This document shows, in pieces, positions 9,055 to 17,596 of a DNA stretch of 64,000 nt. The DNA comes from VAZQ01 sp963753575. Its GTDB lineage: Bacteria > Pseudomonadota > Alphaproteobacteria > Rhizobiales > Xanthobacteraceae. The stretch lies in contig CAVWCR010000002.1 of NCBI GenBank assembly GCA_963753575.1, positions 124,001 to 188,000 on the forward strand, given 5' to 3'. Made by a program: the position numbers and the translations under genes. How positions within the stretch are numbered: position 1 is the stretch's first letter; each line of letters begins with the position of its first letter. The notes under the pieces are model-generated. The model was not told the DNA's origin and did no database searches. It saw only the letters and a program-made list of their open reading frames with translations.

Positions 9055-9426
9055 AGGCGTTACCTCTAGTTGCGTTGTTGTTATATGACAGAGTGCCTGA
9101 CGCGGGCGCGTCGGTGCAAGGGTTCATTCCGCGTCACGTTGCCCAGCCTTTCGGAAAGGAAGCGGAGCTACGCCGCGGACTGCCGCGCTGGATGGCTATC
9201 GTGACCGCGGCTGGAGCGAAGCTCCAATGATGATGGTCGTGATCTAACCGCAAGGCAGGAACTGACGAGCGAAGCGGTCGCCGAGCATCGCCGTCAGGCC
9301 ATCGCGGTCTGCAAGCGGACGCGCGCAGCGCGCTTCATCGAAGCACTATCCAAACTGCCGAACAGCAAAGTCGAGAAGTTTAGGCGACATGCCCCACTAT
9401 GCGTGGGACCACCGGACAATCTAAAT
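9055..9426. other. Intergenic region, no supported gene
   Basis: Nothing with a convincing start, RBS or known domain was found here. The part next to 9055 should contain the promoter of the binding-protein gene. The short inverted run ctggagcgaagctccaa at about 9211 may be a weak hairpin. Confidence 0.4.
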
Positions 9427-9670
9427 TCAGCGCAGCCGCGTTCTGACGCCGGTGCTGTCGAGAAATTCGATGCCCTGAATTTCGAAAGCGGTTCGAACGG
9501 CGTCGAGATTGCGGCCTCGCATCCCCGGCACGGAGTTCGACCTTCTCCGCTCGCGCGATGGCCGATTCGGATACGCCGCAGCGCTGCGCCAAGTCTTGCA
9601 CTGACCAACGTAAGAACGCTCGTGCTGCTCGAATCTGAGCGCCCGTGATTGCCGGCTTCGCAGCTTGCAT
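9427..9670 (-). pseudogene. Small XRE-type helix-turn-helix regulator, frameshifted
   Basis: The N-terminal half (ATG at 9668-9670) reads ITGAQIRAARAFLRWSVQDL, then AQRCGVSESAIARAE, a textbook XRE helix-turn-helix. The C-terminal half typical of these roughly 80-residue alphaproteobacterial regulators (AVRTAFEIQGIEFLDSTGVRTRLR, the 'lr.AFE.aGveFid.gG.gVRlr' tail) lies in another frame and stops at 9427. The combined span is 244 bases (3n+1), so the break is one extra base between about 9531 and 9552. It is either a decayed regulator or a sequencing error. No target can be inferred. Confidence 0.75.
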
Positions 9671-9919
9671 GTTGTAGCTCGCGCGATTCTAATCCGGCAC
9701 CACATTTATCCCTCAATGGAACTCGGGACGCAAGATGTTGGAGTGATCGCCCAAGGATTGTGCAGGCTGCTGCCGCACTTAAAGGCAGTGCGAGTGCAAC
9801 AGCGGAAGCGTGGCCGGATCAGGCCGGGCCGCTCGGTGGCATGAAATCTGCAAAGCTCAATTTTGAAGGGTAGCAACCCTTCGTGCCGGGGCATGAGCTG
9901 ACATCGAGCGGAGGTCGCG

Positions 9920-10273
9920 ATGCTCGCAAGAACACTTGTCGTCATTACATTGGTGCTTGCATCTTTCGGGACGCAGGCACGGGATAACGGTCAGTACGCG
10001 CAAGTCTCTCCAGAGGTCAAGCAGTGGGTAGAAGGCCTGACAGACGAGAAGGGTCGAGGCTGCTGCGCTACCGCAGACGGCTTCAGGCCCGAAGAAGTTG
10101 AATGGGATATGAAGGACAATTCGTACCGCGTCATGATTTCCGGACAATGGTTTACAGTACCGGATGGCGCCGTCATCAGGCAGGCCAATCGGATCGGCTA
10201 CGCGATCGTCTGGTACTTTGTCGACAACGGCGCCGTGACCATCCGTTGCTTCCTGCCGGGAAGCGGCGCGTAA
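9920..10273 (+). CDS. Small secreted protein of unknown function
   Basis: The product is 117 residues with a Sec signal peptide (MLARTLVVITLVLASFGTQA) after a GGAGGTCGCG RBS. The mature part is about 97 residues with a Cys-Cys pair (GRGCCATADG), the aromatic segment YRVMISGQWFTVPDGAVI, and one further Cys near the C-terminus (TIRCFLPGSGA). The spacing of the cysteines suggests a disulfide in the periplasm. Proteins of this look are common as uncharacterised secreted proteins in Bradyrhizobium relatives. No function is assigned. Confidence 0.8.
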   Translation: MLARTLVVITLVLASFGTQARDNGQYAQVSPEVKQWVEGLTDEKGRGCCATADGFRPEEVEWDMKDNSYRVMISGQWFTVPDGAVIRQANRIGYAIVWYFVDNGAVTIRCFLPGSGA

Positions 10274-10323
10274 ACGCCCAAGCGCCGGGCGGGCATCGGT
10301 TGGCGCGCTTGCGCGTCGCGCAT

Positions 10324-10364
10324 CCCGAGCCCGCTCGGCGGCTCAGCCGTCGAGCAGGCTCAGG
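10324..10364. terminator. Long near-perfect dyad downstream of the small secreted protein
   Basis: A 41-base imperfect palindrome is centred at about 10344: cccgagcccgctcggcggct pairs with its mirror cagccgtcgagcaggctcagg at nearly every position. It lies 50 bases after the stop at 10273 and reads as a strong GC hairpin; there is no T-run. It may act as a terminator or be a repeat element. Confidence 0.45.
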
Positions 10365-10510
10365 CGCGCCATGCACGCGAACAGCCCGAGTGCGTAGGTC
10401 TTCCCCCTGCAAGCGTAAGACACTTGCTCGATACGCGGAACCTCCGGACCTTCTTGTCGGGAGGGCTTGGATCGCCGATGCTGCCGGCGTGCGGTAGCGA
10501 GAGTGCAGTG

Positions 10511-11281
10511 ATGGCGAGAGGCGTGTCGGCGCGTTCAGTCGTAATCGGGGTTGTGACGGCGTTGATGGCAAGCGGCGCGCTTGCCGATCAACGCGAGCAA
10601 TTCCTGGCCGGCAAGACGCGTGATTGCCCGCGCTGCGACTTGTCCAAGGAGAACTTCAAGCGCTGGAACTTGGCGGGGGCCGACCTTACTGGCGCAAACC
10701 TCAAGGGCGCCAATCTTCACGATGCGAGACTCACGGGCGCGCGTCTCGTCGGTGCCGACCTGACCGCAGCCAATCTCAACAAGGCCAATCTCAGCCGCGC
10801 CGATCTGAGCGGTGCCAAGCTCCGCGATGCCATGCTCTATGCAGCAATCCTCGACGGGGCGAGCCTCGTCGGCGCGGACTTGACCGATGCGCTGATGGGA
10901 ACCGCCCGAATGACGCGCAGCGATCTCGGCCGTGCAACGCTGCGCAACGTCGACCTGCGCAAGAGCCGGCTGGCGGAGGCGAACGTAGTCGGGGCGGACC
11001 TCTCCGCTGTCGCGCTTGACTTTGCCATGTTGCGCGGCGCGCGGCTCGATGGCGCCAAGCTCATCGAAGCCCGGCTGCTCGGAGCCGAGCTGACGGATGC
11101 GAGCCTCAAGGGTGCCGATCTCACCGATGCCGACGCGCAGGGCGCGGGCTTTCACGGCGCCGACCTGTCTGGCGCGAAGCTCATGCGGACGAATCTCCAC
11201 CGCGCGAACCTGCATGATGCCAAACTGGATGATGCGGTATTCGAAGCGACTGTCATGCCGGACGGCACAACGCGGCCGTAG
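10511..11281 (+). CDS. Exported pentapeptide-repeat protein
   Basis: The chosen start (10511, after GCGAGAG) gives a 256-residue protein with a Sec signal peptide (MARGVSARSVVIGVVTALMASGALA). The frame is open upstream to 10424, but those residues precede the signal peptide. After a CPRC pair the rest is about 40 tandem pentapeptides of the A(D/N)LxG type (LAGADLTGANLKGANLHDARL and so on), which fold as a right-handed quadrilateral beta-helix. Cytoplasmic members mimic DNA (Qnr, MfpA), but export to the periplasm rules out gyrase protection here. The CPRC could allow dimerisation or metal binding. The function is unknown. Confidence 0.85.
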   Translation: MARGVSARSVVIGVVTALMASGALADQREQFLAGKTRDCPRCDLSKENFKRWNLAGADLTGANLKGANLHDARLTGARLVGADLTAANLNKANLSRADLSGAKLRDAMLYAAILDGASLVGADLTDALMGTARMTRSDLGRATLRNVDLRKSRLAEANVVGADLSAVALDFAMLRGARLDGAKLIEARLLGAELTDASLKGADLTDADAQGAGFHGADLSGAKLMRTNLHRANLHDAKLDDAVFEATVMPDGTTRP

Positions 11282-11284
11282 CGG

Positions 11285-12043
11285 CTATCGCCGGTCGATA
11301 TCGTGGATCTCGAGCCGGGCCGAGCTTTCGAACTGGCCTTGCGTCAACTCGGTAGGCAGCTGCGGATTGACAGCGCTCTGGCCCGGCTTGCGGTAGAGAT
11401 TTACGCGCAGCAGGAACTTGCGTCCGGCTGCCGCGTCGATTTTCTCGCAGGCCTGTTTGACAAACACCGAGCCGACCGCGCTTTCGCCCTCGGCGGGCGG
11501 CAGCGATTGACAGTCGCGCGCCGCCACGATGTCGTAGCGTGAGGCCATGACCGCGCCGAACAGATAAGCGTCGGCCCGCTTGCGCAGATTGGCTTCGGTA
11601 ATGTCGTTGCGATGCTCGGGCCGCGCGTCGGTGACGATGCGAATGGCCTTGAGAATGCCAGCCTTGTCGAACAGCGCCGACACGACAATCGGGAAGTTCA
11701 CTTCGGTGGTGCCCGCCCAGCGCGTGATCTCGCGCTCGAGGTCCTTGGCGCGCGCGATGTATTCGAGCTCGTCATCGTATTCGAAATAGACCTCCCGCAG
11801 CCCGTCCGGCTCTGCGCGGCAGCGCATGAAGTCACGCCAGCCGGCAAGCGGCTGGCGCGGGGGCCCGCCGTTGGAGCCGCAGGCGAAGCCGCGGAATTCC
11901 TTCGGCGCCGGCTGGGCGGACACAGGCTGTCCAAGCTTGAGATCCCACACCGTGGCGCGGCGCAGCGTCTCGGCGCCGGCTGTCGAGGCGGTCAGCACAA
12001 CAATCAGAAGAGCGGCAGAGAATCGCGAGACCATGGAGCTCAT
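11285..12043 (-). CDS. Secreted protein of unknown function
   Basis: With the start at 12043 (or the ATG at 12034), the protein is about 252 residues and begins with a signal peptide (FSAALLIVVLTASTAGA). The upstream part of the open frame lies antisense to the cytochrome gene and is not used. The mature part has GFACGSNGGPPRQPLAGW, RDFMRCRAEPDGLREVYFEYDDELEY, a long middle with IRIVTDAR, and two later Cys (ARDCQSL, KQACEKI). Four Cys suggest two disulfides. No domain is recognised. It ends 3 bases from the convergent pentapeptide gene and is divergent from the cytochrome c gene. Confidence 0.75.
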   Translation of the reverse strand: MSSMVSRFSAALLIVVLTASTAGAETLRRATVWDLKLGQPVSAQPAPKEFRGFACGSNGGPPRQPLAGWRDFMRCRAEPDGLREVYFEYDDELEYIARAKDLEREITRWAGTTEVNFPIVVSALFDKAGILKAIRIVTDARPEHRNDITEANLRKRADAYLFGAVMASRYDIVAARDCQSLPPAEGESAVGSVFVKQACEKIDAAAGRKFLLRVNLYRKPGQSAVNPQLPTELTQGQFESSARLEIHDIDRR

Positions 12044-12173
12044 CTGCTGTGAAGTGGCTATCGTAATGCTCTGTTTACGTCGTGCCAATCTGCGCTTGCA
12101 CGCGCCCATGCGTGACCTGCTAGAATTCCCATGCCTGGTCGACCTAGAGAGACACAGGAACAAAGGGAGTGTC

Positions 12174-12677
12174 ATGGCGAAGCGATCTGTCTCATTGGCC
12201 GTTGTCGTGGTCGCCGGCACGCTGTTCGCTCCATCCGCCTGGGCGCAGGATGCCTCGGACATAGCGGCTGGGATGAGCCTGTTCCTGCAGAAGGGCAACT
12301 GCCAGGCCTGCCATGGCTGGGCCGGAGATGGCCGCAAGATGGACAGCCAGATGCCGGACGGCGCCAATCTGCGCGAGATCCCGACCGAGCGGCAGGTGCT
12401 GATCCAGACCATCAAGTGCGGCCGGCCGGGAACCGGCATGCCGGCATTCGACCGCCTGGCCTATAGCGACGGCCGCTGCTTCGGGCTCAAGCGGGCGGAC
12501 CTGCGCGCCCGCGGACTGGAGATGCCGGACCCGCCCTCGACCTTGCAGCCGAACGAGCTCGAGCTCTTGGCTGATTTCCTGTTCGCCAAGGTGATCGGTA
12601 AGGGGCCGATGGACCGCGCCAAATGCGTGGCCTACTGGGGGCGTGAGGCCGACGTCTGCAGCGAGCTTCCGAATTGA
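12174..12677 (+). CDS. Class I cytochrome c, probable electron acceptor of the PQQ dehydrogenase
   Basis: The 167-residue protein begins after an AAAGGGAGTGTC RBS with a Sec signal peptide ending SAWA. It has a single heme c motif CQACH, the segment GRKMDSQMPDGANLRE, and a likely axial Met in GRPGTGMPAF. The C-terminus carries three more cysteines (GRCFG, AKCVAYWG, DVCSELPN), which is more than in most mono-heme cytochromes. It is exported, attached to heme in the periplasm, and would carry electrons to the terminal oxidase. It faces the PQQ dehydrogenase gene (tail to tail, 124 bases), which makes it a natural partner. Confidence 0.88.
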   Translation: MAKRSVSLAVVVVAGTLFAPSAWAQDASDIAAGMSLFLQKGNCQACHGWAGDGRKMDSQMPDGANLREIPTERQVLIQTIKCGRPGTGMPAFDRLAYSDGRCFGLKRADLRARGLEMPDPPSTLQPNELELLADFLFAKVIGKGPMDRAKCVAYWGREADVCSELPN

Positions 12678-12750
12678 GTTGTGCTCGCAACAAACAGACG
12701 CGACCGCGCAATGCCATTGCTCCATACGATCCGGTGGATCAGTTCTCTTT

Positions 12751-12782
12751 TCTGTCGTCCCCGCTTGCGCGGGGACGACAGA
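12751..12782. terminator. Perfect 14-bp-arm palindrome between cytochrome and PQQ dehydrogenase genes
   Basis: Arms tctgtcgtccccgc and gcggggacgacaga enclose the loop ttgc. The dyad lies between convergent stops at 12677 and 12802 and so could end both transcripts. It is the best-preserved copy of the dispersed repeat seen at 4456 and elsewhere. Confidence 0.7.
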
Positions 12783-12801
12783 AGAGAATCGATCATTCGC
12801 C

Positions 12802-14580
12802 TCAGTTGAGCGCGAACACGAACAGGTAGCTCGAGTGCTCGAGCTTATCGAACTTGACCGGATGCAGGTGGCGGCCGCTGCTCTGGACCGCGAGATACTG
12901 CTTGGGCCCGATCGCATACGTCACCGGCGCGCCCTTGAGCGGCGTGCCGACGTTGAAGCGCCAAAGCTCCTCCAGCGTCTCGTCGTGATAAGCGACGATC
13001 CAGCCGTCCTGCAGCGCGGTGAACACCAGCCCGCCGGCAGTCACGATCGCGCCGGAGCGATTTTCGATGTCGGTCACAGCCTTGGCGATCACCTTGTGAT
13101 TGACGATATCGTAGGCGGTAATCGCACCGTAATAGAGATCACTCGTGTAGGTCCGCTTGGAGAACTTCTGGCGATCGAGTCCGCCGTCAGGCCCCTTGAA
13201 TGCCGCCGTCGAGCCGTTCTGCGAGAAGCAGCCTTCTGTGCCAACGCCATACGAGATGTGCTTGACGGGATTATAGGCTGTTGGCTGGTGCGCGACGCCG
13301 CCGTGCCAGGTTGGGCAAGCCCGCTTGCTGGTCGAGGCGTCGCTGCGTAGCGCGCGGGCCTCCGGAGCATACTTCTGTACGTCGAGCTTCGGGTCGTATT
13401 CGAGCGGCTTGCCGGTCTTGGGATCGAGACCCTTGGTCCAGTTCAGCTCGTTGGTGTATTGGCCGCCCTTGATGAAACTGCCGTTGACGCGGTCGAGTGT
13501 ATAGAAGAAGCCGTTGCGGCCGAAATGGCTCACGACCTTGCGGTTCTCGCCGTTGATGGTGACGTCGTAGAGCTGGTGGATGCCGATCTCGTCGTAGTCC
13601 CAGGAGTCATTCGGCGTGTATTGAAAGTACCAGGCGAGCTTGCCGGTCTCGATGTCGAGCGCGACCGCGGAGTTGGTGTAGAGGTTGTCGCCGGGCCTCG
13701 ATTCCGGATCGTATTGCGGAACCGGATTGCCGGTGCCCCAGATCGTCAGCTTGGTGGCTGGATCGTAGGAGCCGGTCTGCCAGATTCCGCCGCCGCCGGT
13801 TTTCCAGGAGTTGTTCTTGTCCTTCCAGGTCTCGCTCCCCGGGTCACCCGGCTTCGGCACCACATACCAGCGCCACAGCTCATTGCCAGTCTTGACGTCG
13901 AGCGCGGCGAGCCAGCCGCGCGTGCCGCCGTCGCCCGCGCTGTTTGCCACCAGGACCTTGCCATCCGCGACCAGCGGTGCGGTGTAGAAGCGCTCCTTGC
14001 TGCCGAATTCGTTGACGCCTGCGACCTTCTTGTCCCACACGACTTCGCCGCTGTCTCGGTTGACCGCGACCACGCGCCCGTCCGGCAGATTGGCGATTAC
14101 CATGTCGTCCCACAGCGCAATGCCGCGGGTGCGCGAAACGTTGCCTTCGTGGCGGACACCGAGGTCGTTGACCCAAACGAACTCGCCCTTCTGCGGGTTG
14201 CGGGCGTCGATCTTGTAGAGCGTGCCCCAGCCATTGGTCGTGTACATGAAGCCGTTGTCGATCAGCGGGTTGACTTCGTTCTCCGGGCCGTTCTGGCCGA
14301 CGTCCTGCATGCCGCCGAGCGCAAGCGCCCATACCAGCCGCAGCTGCTTGACGTTGTCCCGATTGATCTGGGTGAGCTTGGAATAGCGCTGCGAGCCGTA
14401 GTCGCCATTCATCATCAGCCAGTTCTGCGGCTCGTTCTGCGCGTTGAGCAACCGTTCCTTGTTGACGGTCATCTTGTATTGCGCGGCGGCCGGCAAGGCC
14501 GCGAGCACGGCGATCGAAACGCCTGCAAGGATTGCGCAGGAAAAACGAGACAGAGTCCGGGTGTGATGGGACATGGGCAA
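12802..14580 (-). CDS. PQQ-dependent alcohol dehydrogenase (methanol/ethanol dehydrogenase family), lanthanide-type motif
   Basis: The 592-residue periplasmic quinoprotein has a signal peptide (VSIAVLAALPAAAQ) and repeated beta-propeller 'W' motifs (LDVKTGNELWRW, LDIETGKLAWYFQ). PQQ and metal region: GTGNPVPQYDPESRPGDNLYTN and SWDYDEIG, with Asp328 as catalytic base and Asp330 as the extra acidic residue that marks lanthanide-binding enzymes (XoxF, PedH), where calcium enzymes have Ser or Ala. Two departures: the vicinal Cys-Cys of the family is absent (GNVSRTRGIAL sits there), and the metal Glu of 'E.G.RG' is Asp217 (DGGTRG). It would oxidise a primary alcohol or aldehyde and pass electrons to cytochrome c. 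It lies downstream of a TTT binding protein on the same strand. Confidence 0.9.
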   Translation of the reverse strand: MPMSHHTRTLSRFSCAILAGVSIAVLAALPAAAQYKMTVNKERLLNAQNEPQNWLMMNGDYGSQRYSKLTQINRDNVKQLRLVWALALGGMQDVGQNGPENEVNPLIDNGFMYTTNGWGTLYKIDARNPQKGEFVWVNDLGVRHEGNVSRTRGIALWDDMVIANLPDGRVVAVNRDSGEVVWDKKVAGVNEFGSKERFYTAPLVADGKVLVANSAGDGGTRGWLAALDVKTGNELWRWYVVPKPGDPGSETWKDKNNSWKTGGGGIWQTGSYDPATKLTIWGTGNPVPQYDPESRPGDNLYTNSAVALDIETGKLAWYFQYTPNDSWDYDEIGIHQLYDVTINGENRKVVSHFGRNGFFYTLDRVNGSFIKGGQYTNELNWTKGLDPKTGKPLEYDPKLDVQKYAPEARALRSDASTSKRACPTWHGGVAHQPTAYNPVKHISYGVGTEGCFSQNGSTAAFKGPDGGLDRQKFSKRTYTSDLYYGAITAYDIVNHKVIAKAVTDIENRSGAIVTAGGLVFTALQDGWIVAYHDETLEELWRFNVGTPLKGAPVTYAIGPKQYLAVQSSGRHLHPVKFDKLEHSSYLFVFALN

Positions 14581-14693
14581 CCTCCCTGAGGGGCGCCTCT
14601 TGTCCGGGCGCTCCGTGGCATTGGCCGTAGGGAATGAACTCTATCCGCGAATAAACGAGCGGACAATGGCAGGTCGTGGTGCGAGGGTATCGG

Positions 14694-15704
14694 TTACCGC
14701 GCCGGGTTGATCTTTTTGACGATGTTGATGACGTCCGGCGGGGTGCCATAGAGGCGGTCCACCAGCGCCTGGAGCTCGCTCCCGCTCACCGGATCGACCT
14801 CGAGATGCACCTTGGCGGCTTCCGCGCGCAGCTCGGGGTCCCCCATCATGGCATCGAAGGCAGTGCGCAGCTCGACGACGCGTTCAGGCGGCAGGCCCGG
14901 TGGCGCCGCCAGCGGCCAGGCGAGCACCGAGTCGGCCGAGAGGAATTCCATGGCCCGGCGCGCGGTCGGCGACTTGGGCAGTTCGCTCGCGACCGGGACG
15001 TTCGGCAGATCGGGCTTGGCGAGCGTGAACTGTGCCAGCGGGCGGATCTTGCCGTCGCGCAGCCATTGCGGCGCACGTGTCATGATGGCGCCGAGCGCCC
15101 AGCCGCAAAATCCCTCGACTTCGCCGCGTTCCATCGCGATCGTGATCTCGTTGCCGCCGGGATAGCCGGTTACCACCTTGAAGCGGGTGCCGATCAGTTC
15201 GTTCAGCGCTTTCGGATAGCTCAGCGTGCGCGAGCCGGGGCCGGTCGAGCCCACGATGGTTTCGCGCTTCATCACGTCCTCGATCGTCTTCACCGGCACC
15301 GTATGCCAGACCACGCAAAGAAAGTTGTCGCGCGAACGGCCGCCGATCCAATTGAAGCGCCGCGCGTCGTAGGTGGCCTGCGGGTTGCCAAGCAGCGGCT
15401 CCAGCACCGTGCCGCCGCCGATGACCGCAAGCGTCGTGCCGTCCTTCGGGGCGGCATTGTAGGTGTGCAGGGCCGCGACCAGGCTGCCGGAGCCCGGCAT
15501 GTTGCGCACGACCACGGTCGGATGGCCGGCGAGGTGCTTGCCCAGGAAGCGCGCCCACAGGCGTGCAGTCACATCGTAGGCGCCGCCGCTCGTAAAGCCG
15601 ACCACGATCGTGATCTGCTTGCCCTGATAGAAATCCTGCGCGAAGGCTGGTGCTGCAATCAGCAGTACCGCGGCCACCAGTGCGAGGCGTCGGCAAGTCA
15701 TCAT
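14694..15704 (-). CDS. TTT-family substrate-binding protein (orphan, paired with racemase-like gene)
   Basis: The 336-residue exported protein has a signal peptide ending AAPAFAQ, and family motifs DFYQGKQITIVVGFTSGGAYDVTAR, HPTVVVRNMPGSGS, APKDGTTLAVIGGG, VVTGYPGGNEITIAMERGEVEG and the C-terminal APPGLPPERV. It begins 27 bases after the stop of the racemase-like gene at 15732, and the next plus-direction element is the unrelated PQQ dehydrogenase. It is the last member of a chain in which binding protein and racemase-fold genes alternate. Two adjacent ATGs (15704, 15701) are possible starts. Confidence 0.9.
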   Translation of the reverse strand: MMTCRRLALVAAVLLIAAPAFAQDFYQGKQITIVVGFTSGGAYDVTARLWARFLGKHLAGHPTVVVRNMPGSGSLVAALHTYNAAPKDGTTLAVIGGGTVLEPLLGNPQATYDARRFNWIGGRSRDNFLCVVWHTVPVKTIEDVMKRETIVGSTGPGSRTLSYPKALNELIGTRFKVVTGYPGGNEITIAMERGEVEGFCGWALGAIMTRAPQWLRDGKIRPLAQFTLAKPDLPNVPVASELPKSPTARRAMEFLSADSVLAWPLAAPPGLPPERVVELRTAFDAMMGDPELRAEAAKVHLEVDPVSGSELQALVDRLYGTPPDVINIVKKINPAR

Positions 15705-15731
15705 GGCGCTGCTCCGAATTTGTGTTCACTA

Positions 15732-16496
15732 TCAGCTCGGCGCGACGGCCCGCGTCGCCATGGTCACACCCTGGGGCATTTCGGCGATCAGGCGGCCGAA
15801 GCCCTTGACCGGCTCACGCAGGCCGAGGTGCCGCTGGATGTCCCAGCACTGCGCCGGAACCGCGTGCACGACCGGAACGCCAAGCTCGCTTTCAAGACGC
15901 TCGATGATGTCCAGCGTAGGCCAGGCCGGGCCGAGCATATAAATCGCCTCGGCGGTGTCGTTGCGAGCGTATGCGGCCTTGATGAAGTCGAAGACTTCGC
16001 GACTGGGCAGCTCCGGGACTTTGTCGAACGCCACGTCCATGCCCGCCATGTCGAGGCACGCGAAGCCGGCGTCGATGAAATACTTTGCATAGATGCGGTT
16101 GATGTCGCCGCGGAAGTAGGTCGCGCCCAGGAAGCGTTTGACGTTCAGCGCCCGCAGCGCATCAATATAACTCGTGGCTGATGTGAAGATGCGGGTCTTA
16201 TAGGTCGTTTCCCATTGGCGGATCAGCTCCTGCTCGTTCGCATAGCCGAGCACCATGAAGGGCGGAGCGCCCGAAGGGTTGATGACGTCGACGCCCATCG
16301 CGGCAAGCTCGGCAACCTTGGCCTCATAGGCGGGGATGGCCGACTTGAACTCGTCAAGCGCGCCGCGGCGCACATCGAGGCAGAGCGGAATGAGGTGGAC
16401 GCCCTGCGGCAGCATCTGCAGCAGCTCGTTGTAGCCGCCAGCCCGCTGCGTCGGACGCACGATCCCGACCGTTCCGCGTGAGCCGTTGGACGCCAT
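15732..16496 (-). CDS. AMDase / Asp-Glu racemase-superfamily protein lacking both active-site cysteines
   Basis: The product is 254 residues. AMDase-like order: VDVINPSGAPPFMVLGYANEQ (first loop), FTSATSYIDALRALNVKRFLGATYF, then AIYMLGPAWPTLDIIERLESELGVPVV, which aligns with the Bordetella segment 'LLSCGGLLTLD...E.rLGVPVV', and a final GFGRLIAEM. The catalytic Cys position is Gly (MLGPAW) and the first-loop position has no Cys. The fold is clear, but decarboxylase or racemase activity is not supported. Its neighbours are TTT binding proteins on both sides, 20 and 27 bases away. Confidence 0.82.
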   Translation of the reverse strand: MASNGSRGTVGIVRPTQRAGGYNELLQMLPQGVHLIPLCLDVRRGALDEFKSAIPAYEAKVAELAAMGVDVINPSGAPPFMVLGYANEQELIRQWETTYKTRIFTSATSYIDALRALNVKRFLGATYFRGDINRIYAKYFIDAGFACLDMAGMDVAFDKVPELPSREVFDFIKAAYARNDTAEAIYMLGPAWPTLDIIERLESELGVPVVHAVPAQCWDIQRHLGLREPVKGFGRLIAEMPQGVTMATRAVAPS

Positions 16497-16516
16497 CGTG
16501 CTCTCTCGGTTGGCGA

Positions 16517-17596
16517 CTACTTTATGCCGGCGCGCGCAAGCAATTGGCGCAGCCGGTCAACGATAGCCTGCGGGGTTTCTTGGATCTGACGGACCTGCGC
16601 CGTGATATCGCGGCTGCCGAGCCAGTTGACGTCGAGGCGGATGCGGCGCGCCTCCTCCAGATAGGCCGGATCCTTCATCGTGGCCTCGAAGGCCGACTGG
16701 ATTGCGGCGACGCGTTCCGCCGGAACATCAGGCGGCAAAACGACCGGCCGCGCCATATGAAATTTCAGCGCGTAGAAGCGCAGCAGGGCGCGGTCGTCGT
16801 CGTTGGCGGCGAGCTCGATAACGGTTGGCACGCCCTTGAGCGCGGGCAGGCGCTCGGTGCCGTACTGCAGCAGGATACGGACCTTGCCGTCGCGCAGCCA
16901 ATCCGCCTTGTTGACGGCAAGATTGGAGAAGCCGGTGTTGTTGCCCTGCACCTCGCCGCGCTCGGCCGCGATGTTGATCTCGTTCTGGCCCCGATAACCG
17001 GTCACCACCTTCATGCGCGTCCCGATGAGCGCGTTGACGAGCGTCGGCAGGATCGAGTTATCGGCGGATATCGTGGTCGCGCCCATCAGGATGGTCTTCG
17101 TCTTGAGGTCTTCGACGGTCTTGGCCGGCGCGGTATGCCAGAGCCAGGTCACCTGCGGCTCCTGCAACGGCGTCCCGATCCAGCTCATGCGGGTGACGTC
17201 GAACTTGATGTTGCTGCCGTCGGGAGAGATGAGCTTGAGCCGCGGCTCGCTCGGCACGTTGCCGGTCGGCATTCCCATCACGGTGCCGTCGTGCTTGGCG
17301 ACGTTGTAGAGATAGTTGGTCATGATCAGGCCGGTCGCGCCCGGCATGTTGCGTACGACGACGGCCGGATTGCCCGGGATATGCCGGGGCATGTGATTGG
17401 CAAGGAGCCGCCCGACCACGTCATAGCCGCCGGCCGCCGCGGCGCCGATCAGGAACTCGATGGTCTTGCCGCGATAGAAGTCGGCGACCGGTTCTGCGCG
17501 GCTTTGCGCGAGGGTCAAGGGGACGATGACGAGTGCGATAGCAACAAAGCCGGTCGCTCGTAACGGTGAGAGGTGGCGCTTGAATAAGCAGCTCAT
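16517..17596 (-). CDS. TTT-family substrate-binding protein (orphan)
   Basis: The 359-residue protein has a signal peptide (FVAIALVIVPLTLAQSRA) and begins DFYRGKTIEFLIGAAAAGGYDVVGR. It also has IPGNPAVVVRNMPGATG, AKHDGTVMGMP, VVTGYRGQNEINIAAERGEVQG and PDVPAERVAAIQSAFEATMKDP. The start codon follows GGCGGAGGAGACACC and overlaps the stop of the upstream racemase-like gene by 4 bases, so the two are translationally coupled. That coupling implies that the ligand of this protein is the substrate or effector of the racemase-fold partner. Confidence 0.92.
   Translation of the reverse strand: MSCLFKRHLSPLRATGFVAIALVIVPLTLAQSRAEPVADFYRGKTIEFLIGAAAAGGYDVVGRLLANHMPRHIPGNPAVVVRNMPGATGLIMTNYLYNVAKHDGTVMGMPTGNVPSEPRLKLISPDGSNIKFDVTRMSWIGTPLQEPQVTWLWHTAPAKTVEDLKTKTILMGATTISADNSILPTLVNALIGTRMKVVTGYRGQNEINIAAERGEVQGNNTGFSNLAVNKADWLRDGKVRILLQYGTERLPALKGVPTVIELAANDDDRALLRFYALKFHMARPVVLPPDVPAERVAAIQSAFEATMKDPAYLEEARRIRLDVNWLGSRDITAQVRQIQETPQAIVDRLRQLLARAGIK

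Noticed and set aside
11826..12173. Long upstream extension of the cytochrome c frame
   Set aside because: It is antisense to the secreted-protein gene, and the RBS plus signal peptide place the start at 12174.
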